Source of the DNA: DASPHG01 sp035629775
Lineage (GTDB): Bacteria; Actinomycetota; Thermoleophilia; Solirubrobacterales; Thermoleophilaceae
DNA: 64,000 nt
Assembly (NCBI GenBank): GCA_035629775.1
Contig: DASPHG010000062.1
Coordinates: forward strand, 1-64,000
Direction: 5' to 3'
In this document: piece by piece, positions 40,915 to 49,368 of the stretch
How the letters are laid out: every line of letters starts with the position of its first letter
How positions within the stretch are numbered: the stretch's first letter is position 1
Made by a program: the position numbers and the translations under genes
The notes under the pieces: generated by a model
Database searches by the model: none
What the model saw: the letters and a program-made list of their open reading frames with translations, nothing else
What the model was told of the DNA's origin: nothing

Positions 40915-42564
40915 TCAGGAACCGGGCGCCGCACCCGCGCGGACCGCGTGGGCGGCGGCCTCGGCGCGGTTGCGGACGCCGAGCTTCGAGAGGATCTTGC
41001 TCACGTGGTGGCCCGCGGTCTTCTCGGTGATCACGAGGGTCTGGGCGATCTTCGCGTTCGAGTACCCGCGCGTGAGCAACTCGAGGACCTCCCGCTCGCG
41101 CGCGGTCAGCTCGCCCTCGACGCGCGGCCGCGCGCCGGTCGCGGCGCCCAGCTCACGCAGCACGGAAGCGGCGGCGTCCATCGCTCGCGTGGCGCCGAGC
41201 TCGCGGAAGGCGGCGAATGCCGCCCGGGCCTCCTCCTCGGCCAGGTCGGGCGCGCCCGTCGCCAGGGCGCCGGCCAGCACGAGCCGCGCCTCGGCGACGT
41301 CGAAGGGCATGGCCAGCCGGGTGAACGCGGTGAGCGCGCGACGCGCCGGCTCGGCTGCTTCTTCCCGTCGGCCCCCGGCCAGTTCGATCCGCGCCGCCGC
41401 CAGGTCCCCGCGCGCCTGCACCAACCGGATCCCGGAAGCGGTGGCTAGCTCGGCGAGCTGCGCCGCAGCGGCACGAGCGGCGTCGAGGTCCTCGCAGGCA
41501 AGCCGGGCGTCCACGAGCGGCGCAAGGAACTGGCTCGTGCGTACCACGTCGCCCTCGGAGCCCGCCAGGCCGCGCTCGAGCAGGCCGACCGCGACCTTCG
41601 GCTGGTTCTCGGCGATTCGCAGCTGCGCGAGCGCGCGCAGCGCCGACGGGTGCTCGCCCCGTCCGGCGAGCAGCGCCTCCGCCTCGGACAGCCGGCCCTG
41701 GCGGACGCGCAGCTCGGCCATCGTCGCGGCCGTCCCGGCTCCCATCTGGGGCACGTAGCGGGCATGGGTCTCGAGCGCGCTTTCGAGGGCCGTCTCGGCC
41801 TCGGGCCAGCGCCCTCTCGCCACTAGGACGTCCGCGTGCACGGTGCGGCAGGCGCCGAGCAGGGGCATGGTTCCGTGCTCGCGGGCGAACTCGTCCACCA
41901 TCTCGCACCATTCGGAGGCCTGCTCCCACTCGCCGGCATTGGTGCAGGCGGTGATCAGGTTGCAATAGGCCTCGGCGAGCGTATGGACGTTCCGGATCCG
42001 CCCCGCCGAGGCGGCCGCCATTGCCTCCTCGAGCAGGGCCATCCCCTCCTGGGGGTGCCCCGCGTCGACCTCGGTGCGCCCCAGCAGGCTCAGGGCGAAC
42101 ACCTCGAGGTCGCTCGCGTTCGAGTCCCGGGCGATCTCCATCGCGCGCCGCGCGTGGTGTGCGCATTCGTCGGGGTTCGCCGCGTACCGCGCCCGTTCGA
42201 CCGCGATCCAGCCCTGTCCCTCGCCGCAGTCGGCTCCGTCGACCGCCCGTTCGGCGCGCGACAGCCAGCCGCGCGCGGCCGAGGGGCGCCCCGTGAGGAG
42301 GTACTGATGCGAGACCCACACCGCCGTGCGCGCCGCGTCGTCGCAGCGGCCGGCACTCAGGTAGCCCTCGAATGCGCGCTCCCGCGTGGCTATGCCTCCG
42401 GCGATGTCCGCCAGGAACCAGAGGGCGAGCCCGAGCCCCTCCTGGGCGTCCGGCGTCTCGCCCTCGGCGAGCGATGCCTCGAAGGCCTCCCTCGCGGTGG
42501 GCCAATCCGCAGCCTCGAGCGCGCGCCAGCCCTCGGCGAGCGGGTCACCGCTGGCAGGCTCCAT
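40915..42564 (-). CDS. LuxR-family transcriptional regulator with TPR-like sensor region
   Basis: This 549-residue protein is mostly alpha-helical Ala/Glu/Leu-rich repeats of TPR type (about 10-470, e.g. GRWPEAETALESALETHARY). It ends in a GerE/LuxR HTH (about 485-540: LTAREREVLELLTRGYSNAKIA, then HHVSKILSKLGV). No receiver or AAA domain is present, so the TPR part probably binds a partner protein or ligand. It lies upstream of, and on the same strand as, the glycine-rich surface protein gene and 19 bp after the LVIVD-PA gene. It may control surface-protein genes; that is positional inference. Confidence 0.9.
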   Translation of the reverse strand: MEPASGDPLAEGWRALEAADWPTAREAFEASLAEGETPDAQEGLGLALWFLADIAGGIATRERAFEGYLSAGRCDDAARTAVWVSHQYLLTGRPSAARGWLSRAERAVDGADCGEGQGWIAVERARYAANPDECAHHARRAMEIARDSNASDLEVFALSLLGRTEVDAGHPQEGMALLEEAMAAASAGRIRNVHTLAEAYCNLITACTNAGEWEQASEWCEMVDEFAREHGTMPLLGACRTVHADVLVARGRWPEAETALESALETHARYVPQMGAGTAATMAELRVRQGRLSEAEALLAGRGEHPSALRALAQLRIAENQPKVAVGLLERGLAGSEGDVVRTSQFLAPLVDARLACEDLDAARAAAAQLAELATASGIRLVQARGDLAAARIELAGGRREEAAEPARRALTAFTRLAMPFDVAEARLVLAGALATGAPDLAEEEARAAFAAFRELGATRAMDAAASVLRELGAATGARPRVEGELTAREREVLELLTRGYSNAKIAQTLVITEKTAGHHVSKILSKLGVRNRAEAAAHAVRAGAAPGS

Positions 42565-42583
42565 CGCTCGATTATCGCCCGAC

Positions 42584-44503
42584 TTATCCGCCCGCGTCGT
42601 ACTGGAAGATCCGCAGTCCGCGGTCGCGGTCGGATCCCAGGATGTACTTCTGGCTGCCGAGGCGGTGGACCTCGACGCCCCAGTAGTTCGAGCCGCCGGG
42701 CTCCACGAACGCCCCGACCTCCTCGAGACCGCTGTCGTCGTAGCTCAGCACGCGCATCCCGAGCGCGTAGTGCGAGACGTAGACGAGGTTCTGGTCGGGG
42801 TCGGTCGCGACCTCGTGCACGCTCATGTCGCCGAAGTTCTCGGCGAACTCCTCGAGCTGGCCCTCCTCCGGCGCGTAGATGTCGACCTCGTCCATCTTCG
42901 CGCCCTCCGAGAGGTCGGTCCGGTACATGTGTGTGTACCCCCACCCGTCGAACGTGGCCGAGATGTCCACCGGCACCGACGGCCCGGCCGGGGTCGCTGT
43001 CCCGCTGCCGTCCTCGCTGCAGGTGTAATCCGCATCCGGCTCGACGCCGAGCAGGCGGAAGCCGTCCTGGCGCGATACGAAGATCGCGGGCGTCGTATCG
43101 GATGCCGCGAGCATCGTGACCAGGGTCTCGCAGCCGTCCACTCCGGTCCGGTTGAACACGATCAGCCCCGAGTACCCGGCCGCTTCGACGATGTCGAGCT
43201 TGACCTGGAAGTCGCAGACGCCGCGCTCGACCACGGCGATCACGTCGCCTCCGGCCGCCGGGACGGCCTCGCACGCGAGGCCCAGGTAGCGCGTCTCTCC
43301 AGCCAGCGGGTTGTCCTTGTTGACGGGCGGCGTCTCGCTGCCCTGGATCGCCGTGAACGTCTTGCCCGCGGCGGGGCCGCCGGTGTAGGTGGCGACCACT
43401 CGGTAGGGGTCGAAGTCCTCGTCCGTCGCGAAGAAGAACTCGTTGTCGCGCGTGAACTCCGCCTCGTGGGCGTTGCCCTCCGGGGTGATGGTCTGGCCGT
43501 AGGGAACGCGCGCCGGATCGATGGACGCGAAGTCCGTGTCAGACAGCGGAGCCGGGCTGGCCGGGTTGGTCACGTCGAGCGTGACGTAGCCGCCGTCCCA
43601 GTACGACATCAGCATGATGTCGCGGCCGCCGATGTGCTTGACGATCATGTCGTGGCTGAAGACCGCGTCGCCGTGCGGGCGGGTCGGCCCGGTCTGCGCG
43701 AACTGATCGAGATTGGTCTCGGACACGATCTTCGGCTTGCTCGGGTTCGAGATGTCGAGGATGTCGACGTCGGGCTCCTCGAGGTCGTCGACGAGCACGA
43801 CGAAGACCTTGCCCGTCTTGTTGCCGCTCGAGTCGCGCTGCTCCCAGGCGAACGCCGAGTGCGTCTGGTTGGCCTTGGTCTGCGGCACGCCCTTGCTCTG
43901 GCTGCCGTCCTTCTTGGTGAAGTCGCCGGCGCCCTCGACCAGCTTCTTCGGCTGACGCGGCTTCGTGACGTCGACCAGGCTGATGCCGCCGACGCCGTTC
44001 GTCGTGCCCGGGCACCACTCGTTCTGGTAGACGAGCAGGTCGCCCTTGAACGAGGGCGTGTTCATCGTGACCACCTGCGACCCCTCGCCCGAGAAGGTGT
44101 CGACGTGGCTCGGGATGTAGGCCGCGGCCTTCGGGGCGGCTGGGTTCGAGATGTCCACGACCTGCACGCCGCCGCGCCCGCAGGCCGGCTCGTAGAACAT
44201 CGTCAGGTACGCGAAGTTGCCCTTGGCGGAGACGTCCGCCACGCGCCCTTCGCCGGCGAGCTTGCCGGCGAGGTCGAACTTGCCGACGAGGTCGAGGCCT
44301 TCCTCGCGCGGAGGGACCGACTCGCGGCCGGCCACGCTGCCGGCGGCGCCGTGGGAGTTCCAATGTTCGGCGAGCGTCCCCTTGAGCCAGGTCTCGACTA
44401 GCGGCGCGGAACGGCTAGCCGGATGCGCCCCGGCCGTGCCGGCGGCAACTGCGAATCCCGCGACGGCAATCGCCGTCGCCAAACAACGCGAACCCTTGCC
44501 CAT
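42584..44503 (-). CDS. Secreted LVIVD-repeat protein with an inserted PA domain
   Basis: This 639-residue exported protein (signal peptide ending AGAH) has LVIVD blades in its first part (VVDISNPAAP, LVDVTKPRQP, ILDISNPSKP, TLDVTNPASP) and again at the end (GMRVLSYDD, GLRIFQYD). Residues about 400-500 form a protease-associated (PA) domain: VIAVVERGVCDFQVKLDIVEAAGYSG is typical, with paired cysteines. PA domains usually sit in peptidases or sorting receptors and bind peptides or sugars. No catalytic domain is seen. It is paralogous to the LVIVD protein at 7575-9305 but with a different accessory domain. Confidence 0.83.
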   Translation of the reverse strand: MGKGSRCLATAIAVAGFAVAAGTAGAHPASRSAPLVETWLKGTLAEHWNSHGAAGSVAGRESVPPREEGLDLVGKFDLAGKLAGEGRVADVSAKGNFAYLTMFYEPACGRGGVQVVDISNPAAPKAAAYIPSHVDTFSGEGSQVVTMNTPSFKGDLLVYQNEWCPGTTNGVGGISLVDVTKPRQPKKLVEGAGDFTKKDGSQSKGVPQTKANQTHSAFAWEQRDSSGNKTGKVFVVLVDDLEEPDVDILDISNPSKPKIVSETNLDQFAQTGPTRPHGDAVFSHDMIVKHIGGRDIMLMSYWDGGYVTLDVTNPASPAPLSDTDFASIDPARVPYGQTITPEGNAHEAEFTRDNEFFFATDEDFDPYRVVATYTGGPAAGKTFTAIQGSETPPVNKDNPLAGETRYLGLACEAVPAAGGDVIAVVERGVCDFQVKLDIVEAAGYSGLIVFNRTGVDGCETLVTMLAASDTTPAIFVSRQDGFRLLGVEPDADYTCSEDGSGTATPAGPSVPVDISATFDGWGYTHMYRTDLSEGAKMDEVDIYAPEEGQLEEFAENFGDMSVHEVATDPDQNLVYVSHYALGMRVLSYDDSGLEEVGAFVEPGGSNYWGVEVHRLGSQKYILGSDRDRGLRIFQYDAGG

Positions 44504-44564
44504 GGACGCCTCCCAGCGGTCGAGCCAGACTTGGGCGCGACCGTACTCCTGCCGGGTAGGGCTG

Positions 44565-47018
44565 TCAACCCTCGCTGCGGGACGTCAGGCGCCCGCGCAC
44601 CCGCTTTACCTTCAGCGCGGGCGAGCGCCTGATCTGCGACTCGCAGAAGCGGTCGCGCACCCAGCCCTTGCGGCTGTACAGGCGCGTCTGGTCGGCGCGG
44701 TGCTTCGAGCGCGGGTTCTCGGAGAGCGAGTAGGTGAGGATCGAGCGCGCGTTCGGGCAGCGGCCGTCGCTCCAGGTGACGACTTGCACGTAGGAGGAGC
44801 CGTGGCCGGGACCGAAGGGGGTGTTGTCGGCATCGGGAAAGAGCGCGACCTCGGGCAGCATCAGGTTGAACGTGCCGTCGCCGAGCTCGCCGTCTCCCCC
44901 GTGCACGGGGATTCGGCTGCCGCCCCAGTCGACGTACTGATGCTCCCCCAGCGGAGCGTCGAGCGGGATGCCGGCTTCCCTCAGGTCCGTGATGGCGTCG
45001 CCGAACGCCGCGCGCACGAGGGGGTTTGTCGTGTTCAGCGTGTTCGGCGTGTGGACCGGATCGGTCGGGTCGAAGGGTGCCGACCAGCGCGACGGCGTGA
45101 TGCTGGAGGTGTGAAAGCCGAAGCGGCGGAAGAGCAGCTCGCCGCGTGAGTCGACATTCGCCCTCAAATCCCAGCCCTCGAGAGCGTCGCAGGCGCCGTC
45201 GAGCGGGACGGGCCCGCTCGAGCTGGGGGTCACCCCGCCGGACGCCTCCATCTCGCGGCACATCTCGAGCGCGTCGTCACGTGCGAGCTCGCCGAGGTAG
45301 GCGCGGTTGTTGAACACCATCCGTTGCATGTCGCGGCGCGTGAACCCGGATGGGCCCAGGCCGTCGCTGCCGTCGATTCGCTCGCCCACCATGATCAAGC
45401 CGAGCCGGGTCCGCACGGTGCGCTCGGTGCGCTCGTTCCCGATGATGCGGGCGAAGCCCTCGAGCGGCTCCTCGGGGTTCGAAAGCCAGTAGCTGTCGTT
45501 CGAGTTCGTCACGTAGTCCCTGCGTAAGAGGTACGGCTGATTACCGGGGCCGAGGGTCCCCTTGCGGACGGCGTCCGGATCGTTCAGCCACGCGCACTCC
45601 GAGCGCGAGCCGTCGAGGACGGGAAGACGAGCCGCCTCGAACAGCGCCGCACCGAGCACGGTGTTGCATTCGCCGGCGTGGGAGTCGGGGACGTTCGGGA
45701 CCGCGCCGATGTCCGCGTAGAGCGCGTTGCCCTTCTTGTCGGCGACGATCGTGTTGACCCACGGGATGCCCTGGTAGCGCTTCAGGATCGCGAGGGCCTC
45801 GCGCGCCGAGCGGGCCTGGTTGAACTCGAAGAAGTGGTTGAAGGCGCGCACGTTGTCGGCGTTCACGTCCGCCATCGCGAACGCCGTCGCGGCCGTCCAG
45901 GGCAGCGGGATGCCGGCCAGCTCCGTCATCACGGGGCCCCAGCGGCTCGAGTACAGCGTGCGCGTGGAGGGCTCGAGTGACCCATCCTCCTGCCGGACCT
46001 GGACCGTCACCGTCTGCTTCGTCATCTCCTCCGGCTCGCCGTCGACCAGGTAGCTGGTGGGGTCGCCTGGCACCAGCGTGAGCTGGTAGGGGGTGAAGCG
46101 AAAGGCCGTCGACACGGTGTGGCTCCACGCCATCGTCGGCGTGTAGCCGATCTGCACGACGGGCGCGCCGAACAGAGCAGCGCCGCTCGCGCGCGCCTTC
46201 CCGGGAAGCGAGTACCCGAACTGGTAGAAGCGCTCGGGCCCGTACCACGGGAAGTGCGGGTTCCCGAGCAGCAGGCCGTGCTCGCCGTCGCGCGTACCCT
46301 CGCGCCCGACCGCGACGGCGTTGCTGCCCATGCCGCCGCGCCCGTGGAGCTGACCGGCGAGGGCCTCGGCGAGGCGCTCGGCGGAGGGGAGCCACTGCTG
46401 GCGCATGGCGCTGTCGCCGTCCGGGGTGGGCGGCTGCGCCCCGGCGATGCCCTTCATCGCGACGCCCTGGCTCGCGAGCAGCAGAAGCTGGTAGAGCCGG
46501 CGGTATGCGGTCCGGAGCGTGATCGGCCGCACCCATTCCTTCCCGCGGCAGGTGGGGTCGGGCAGCCTGTTCACGCCGACCCGGCGCAGGTAGCGGTTGT
46601 AGCCCGCCACGTAGCCGCGCAGCGCCTTCTTCACAGCCGGCCGCGGGCCGAGCGGGGGCTTGCGCGCCATCACCTCCTCGACGACCCCGTTGTCGATGAT
46701 CTTCCTCCAAAAGAAGTCGGAGTCGAGGTTGGTCGGCGTTACGCCATTGCCCCGCGACCTGTACGTGCCGTCGGGGCCGAAGTACCTGGACCGCTCCGCG
46801 TCGACCGTCACGTACGTGTCGGCCATCGTGCAGATGTTGTCCTTGGCGAACGCGTAGCCGAAGCCGAAGCCGACGCTGCCCCAGCTGTGCGCCTTGATGT
46901 GCGGGATGCCGTACTCGGTGCGGCGGATCTCGGCCTCGTAGCGCGCTGCGATGGCGGGAGCGGCCGCCAGCAGCAGCAGCACGCCTGTGAGCACCGCGGT
47001 TAGGGCGCGCCGGGACAT
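44565..47018 (-). CDS. Secreted penicillin acylase family N-terminal nucleophile hydrolase
   Basis: This 817-residue exported protein (signal peptide ending AIAA) has the penicillin-amidase layout: alpha chain to about residue 231, autocleavage before Ser232 in MGSNAVAVG, then LLLGNPHFPWYGPERFYQ, which resembles aculeacin A acylase and acyl-homoserine lactone acylases more than penicillin G acylase. The beta-chain Asn stretch is visible as TNSNDSYW. Expected reaction: hydrolysis of amide bonds of acylated compounds such as lipopeptides, quorum signals or beta-lactams. It lies between two other secreted-protein genes on the same strand. Confidence 0.92.
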   Translation of the reverse strand: MSRRALTAVLTGVLLLLAAAPAIAARYEAEIRRTEYGIPHIKAHSWGSVGFGFGYAFAKDNICTMADTYVTVDAERSRYFGPDGTYRSRGNGVTPTNLDSDFFWRKIIDNGVVEEVMARKPPLGPRPAVKKALRGYVAGYNRYLRRVGVNRLPDPTCRGKEWVRPITLRTAYRRLYQLLLLASQGVAMKGIAGAQPPTPDGDSAMRQQWLPSAERLAEALAGQLHGRGGMGSNAVAVGREGTRDGEHGLLLGNPHFPWYGPERFYQFGYSLPGKARASGAALFGAPVVQIGYTPTMAWSHTVSTAFRFTPYQLTLVPGDPTSYLVDGEPEEMTKQTVTVQVRQEDGSLEPSTRTLYSSRWGPVMTELAGIPLPWTAATAFAMADVNADNVRAFNHFFEFNQARSAREALAILKRYQGIPWVNTIVADKKGNALYADIGAVPNVPDSHAGECNTVLGAALFEAARLPVLDGSRSECAWLNDPDAVRKGTLGPGNQPYLLRRDYVTNSNDSYWLSNPEEPLEGFARIIGNERTERTVRTRLGLIMVGERIDGSDGLGPSGFTRRDMQRMVFNNRAYLGELARDDALEMCREMEASGGVTPSSSGPVPLDGACDALEGWDLRANVDSRGELLFRRFGFHTSSITPSRWSAPFDPTDPVHTPNTLNTTNPLVRAAFGDAITDLREAGIPLDAPLGEHQYVDWGGSRIPVHGGDGELGDGTFNLMLPEVALFPDADNTPFGPGHGSSYVQVVTWSDGRCPNARSILTYSLSENPRSKHRADQTRLYSRKGWVRDRFCESQIRRSPALKVKRVRGRLTSRSEG

Positions 47019-47037
47019 CGGCCGCGGACGCTACCCG

Positions 47038-48462
47038 TCACCTGCAGCTGTTGCGCAGGTCCTCGCCGGTTCGCTTGCCGAGCCGCCACGAGGATCGCAA
47101 TCGGTAGGCGATCTGCTCGCTGGTCGTCAGGCCGGCGATGCGGTACGGGACGTTCTTCCCGGAGGCGTCGGTCCGGCCCGTGCCGATCGACGAGCCGTCG
47201 ACCGAGCGGTCATAGGTGCACGCGAGCAGCCGGCGCTTTGCGCGCCGACCGTGCCGCAGATGGCGGTCGAGCCACGCGCGCGTGTAGTACAGCGCAACCC
47301 GCTCGCCGTAGCGGCTGGCGTTGCCGACCGGGGCGGTCACGGGGTTCAGCTCGCGCTCGGGGATGTAGGTCCACTCGTAGTGCGTCGACCCACGCAGCGG
47401 CACCATCATGGTGTTGACGCCCGCGTCCGCGAACGCGCGCGCCTGGCGCGTGGCGACGGTGAGCTCGGGGTCGATCTCGTACCGGAACGGCCCGAAGTCC
47501 TCGAGGTCCGAGCTCTGGAACATCGTCGGCACACGCGGCCGGGCAGGGGCCAGGCCGCCGTAGCCGTCCCACACCACGGCGGCGGCGAAGCGGTGCTTCG
47601 GGTCGCCGTTGGCCGCGACCAGCGCGCCGTTCGCACCGAGCGAATGTCCGGCCAGTGCGACGCGGTCGCGGTCGATCACGCGCCGCACCGGGCTGGCCTT
47701 GGACAGGAGCCAGTCGATCGTGTCGAAGGCGCCGAAGACGACGTTCTGCCGCAGCTGCACGTAGAGGTCCACGGTGTCCTCGAACGCGGTCCGGAACGTC
47801 TGCTCGCTGCCCGTCAGGCCGGGTCGCAGGAGCAGGCCGGCGCTGGAGAGGGCGATCGGGGCGGAGGGGTAGTGCCCGGCGCACTCGCCGTGCTCGCGCA
47901 ACCCCATCTCCTGCGGCTCACGCCACTCGCCCTCGGGGTCGCAGAACTCCTCACGCGGCGCCGGATCGACGTCCGACTGTCCCTGGCCCTGCGGATCGAT
48001 GATCGCCACCAGGTAGCCGGCTTCCGCGAGGCCCTGGGCGATGCCCCAGTAGACCTGCTCGTAGCCGCCGAAGCCGGGGAGGATCAGGACCGTCGGCAGC
48101 TTCCGGCGGCCCTCGGTCGAGTGGGCGCGGAAGATGTGGCCGCGCAGGGTCGCGCCGTAGCGGTTGTCGAACTCGAACGCCGTCCGCGTGCCGCGATCGG
48201 GATCCCAGGCGGCTATGAACGGGTCGACCGTGACCTGCTCGAACGTGGGGTCCTGCTGCGCGGCGAAGGCGGCGATCAGCGGTGCCATGCGCTGCTGGTA
48301 CTCGGGGTTGGAGGCATAGTCGAGCGTGCGCACGCGCGAGCGCTCGAAGTTGTCCAGGTGCTGCGCCTGCCGTTCAGGCGTCCCGGTTTCCGGATCCTGC
48401 GCGTACGCCTGCGCAAGCCCGACCAGTGCCAGCAGCGCACCAAGCGCCATCCCCCGCCGCAT
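47038..48462 (-). CDS. Secreted alpha/beta hydrolase (cutinase/lipase-like)
   Basis: This 474-residue exported protein (signal peptide ending AYAQ) is an alpha/beta hydrolase: oxyanion region LILPGFGGYEQVYWG, nucleophile elbow AGHSLGANGA (Ser near 293), and a probable late His in GSTHYEWTY. IDPQGQGQSDVDPAP is a conserved loop. Lipase, esterase or PET-hydrolase-like activities occur in this fold, and the sequence alone does not decide. The C-terminal tail has two cysteines (LLACTYD and NSCR). It starts 69 bp after the MerR gene stop on the same strand. Confidence 0.85.
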   Translation of the reverse strand: MRRGMALGALLALVGLAQAYAQDPETGTPERQAQHLDNFERSRVRTLDYASNPEYQQRMAPLIAAFAAQQDPTFEQVTVDPFIAAWDPDRGTRTAFEFDNRYGATLRGHIFRAHSTEGRRKLPTVLILPGFGGYEQVYWGIAQGLAEAGYLVAIIDPQGQGQSDVDPAPREEFCDPEGEWREPQEMGLREHGECAGHYPSAPIALSSAGLLLRPGLTGSEQTFRTAFEDTVDLYVQLRQNVVFGAFDTIDWLLSKASPVRRVIDRDRVALAGHSLGANGALVAANGDPKHRFAAAVVWDGYGGLAPARPRVPTMFQSSDLEDFGPFRYEIDPELTVATRQARAFADAGVNTMMVPLRGSTHYEWTYIPERELNPVTAPVGNASRYGERVALYYTRAWLDRHLRHGRRAKRRLLACTYDRSVDGSSIGTGRTDASGKNVPYRIAGLTTSEQIAYRLRSSWRLGKRTGEDLRNSCR

Positions 48463-48531
48463 GGGGCGAGAGTACCGCCGCGCGTCTGGGGCTGGACCCG
48501 GTCGTTCGGGTCCGAGCCGGGTGTGGAACCG

Positions 48532-49311
48532 CTAGCCCTCCGGCGGATCGCGCTCCGCCTGCGCTTGCCCCGCCCGGGCCACCTCACGCGCGATCCCCTG
48601 CTCGATCCGCGCCTCCATCGCGACCGTGAAAAGGCCGGAGACCGCGTCCATCGCAAGCGGTTGCACGCGGGCGAGCGTCTCCTGAAGCGCCGGCAGCTGC
48701 TCGTCCGGCGCGCCCGCCTCGATGAACGGCTCCCAGATGTGGTCGAGCCAGACCTGCTCGAAGAGCGCGGCGATCTTGTCGAGCTGTGAGCGGATCTCCG
48801 CTGTCGCGTCGAGGATCTCACCGGGGCTGAGCCCCAGGCCGCGGAGGGTCTGGCCGACCTGGGCGAGCCGGGCGGACGTGAACTCGAGCTTGCCGTCGGC
48901 TCGCTCGCGCACCAATCCCAGCTCGATCGCGCGCGCGAGCTCATTCTCGCCGGCGCCCCAGCTCTCCTGCCACGCCGCGCGATCGACGACCGGCGCGCCG
49001 GCTTCCCTGAACGGCGCACGCAGCGCGCGGGCGAGGCGCATGACCTCCTCGCCCGAGTCGCCTCCCGCCTCGAGCAGGCGGCGGATGAGCTCGAGCGGGA
49101 AGCCCTCGGCGTGGAGCGCCTGGATCCCCTCGATTCGGCTCACGACCGCCGGGTCGTAGTAGCCGGTCCGTCCGCGCACCTCGGGATGGGGGAGGAGCCC
49201 GAGCGTCTGCCACTCGCGCAGGTTGCGAACGGTCATGCCGACGCGGTCCGCGAGCTCCTGAACCGTGAGCGATCCGGTGTCGGGCGTTTGGCTCTTGTTG
49301 CGGGCGGCCAA
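48532..49311 (-). CDS. MerR-family transcriptional regulator
   Basis: This 259-residue regulator has the MerR HTH (LTVQELADRVGMTVRNLREWQ), the second-wing part GRTGYYDPAVVSRIEGIQALHAEGFPLELIRRLL and a long C-terminal ligand-binding helical region of about 180 residues without metal-binding cysteines. I chose a TTG at 49311, the first in-frame start before the HTH. No ATG or GTG is available close by, so confidence in the exact start is limited. It is divergent from the secreted protein at 49369, with a 20-bp dyad between the two starts (49325-49344). Confidence 0.85.
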   Translation of the reverse strand: MAARNKSQTPDTGSLTVQELADRVGMTVRNLREWQTLGLLPHPEVRGRTGYYDPAVVSRIEGIQALHAEGFPLELIRRLLEAGGDSGEEVMRLARALRAPFREAGAPVVDRAAWQESWGAGENELARAIELGLVRERADGKLEFTSARLAQVGQTLRGLGLSPGEILDATAEIRSQLDKIAALFEQVWLDHIWEPFIEAGAPDEQLPALQETLARVQPLAMDAVSGLFTVAMEARIEQGIAREVARAGQAQAERDPPEG

Positions 49312-49324
49312 GTTCGATATAAAC

Positions 49325-49344
49325 GTGACGGAAACTTCTGTAAC
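49325..49344. promoter_or_regulatory. Imperfect dyad, candidate operator of the MerR regulator
   Basis: The 20-bp sequence follows the symmetric pattern GTNACNGAA-NN-TTCNGTNAC, with 14 of 20 positions symmetric. It lies 13 bp upstream of the MerR start and 25 bp upstream of the divergent GTG at 49369, so a protein bound there would control both genes. Confidence 0.5.
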
Positions 49345-49368
49345 GGTTTCGCGGGGGAGCGGGAAGCG

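Noticed and set aside
42584..47018. Penicillin acylase plus LuxR regulator as a quorum-quenching circuit
   Set aside because: The LuxR-type protein has a TPR region and no autoinducer-binding domain, and no synthase is present; proximity alone does not support it.
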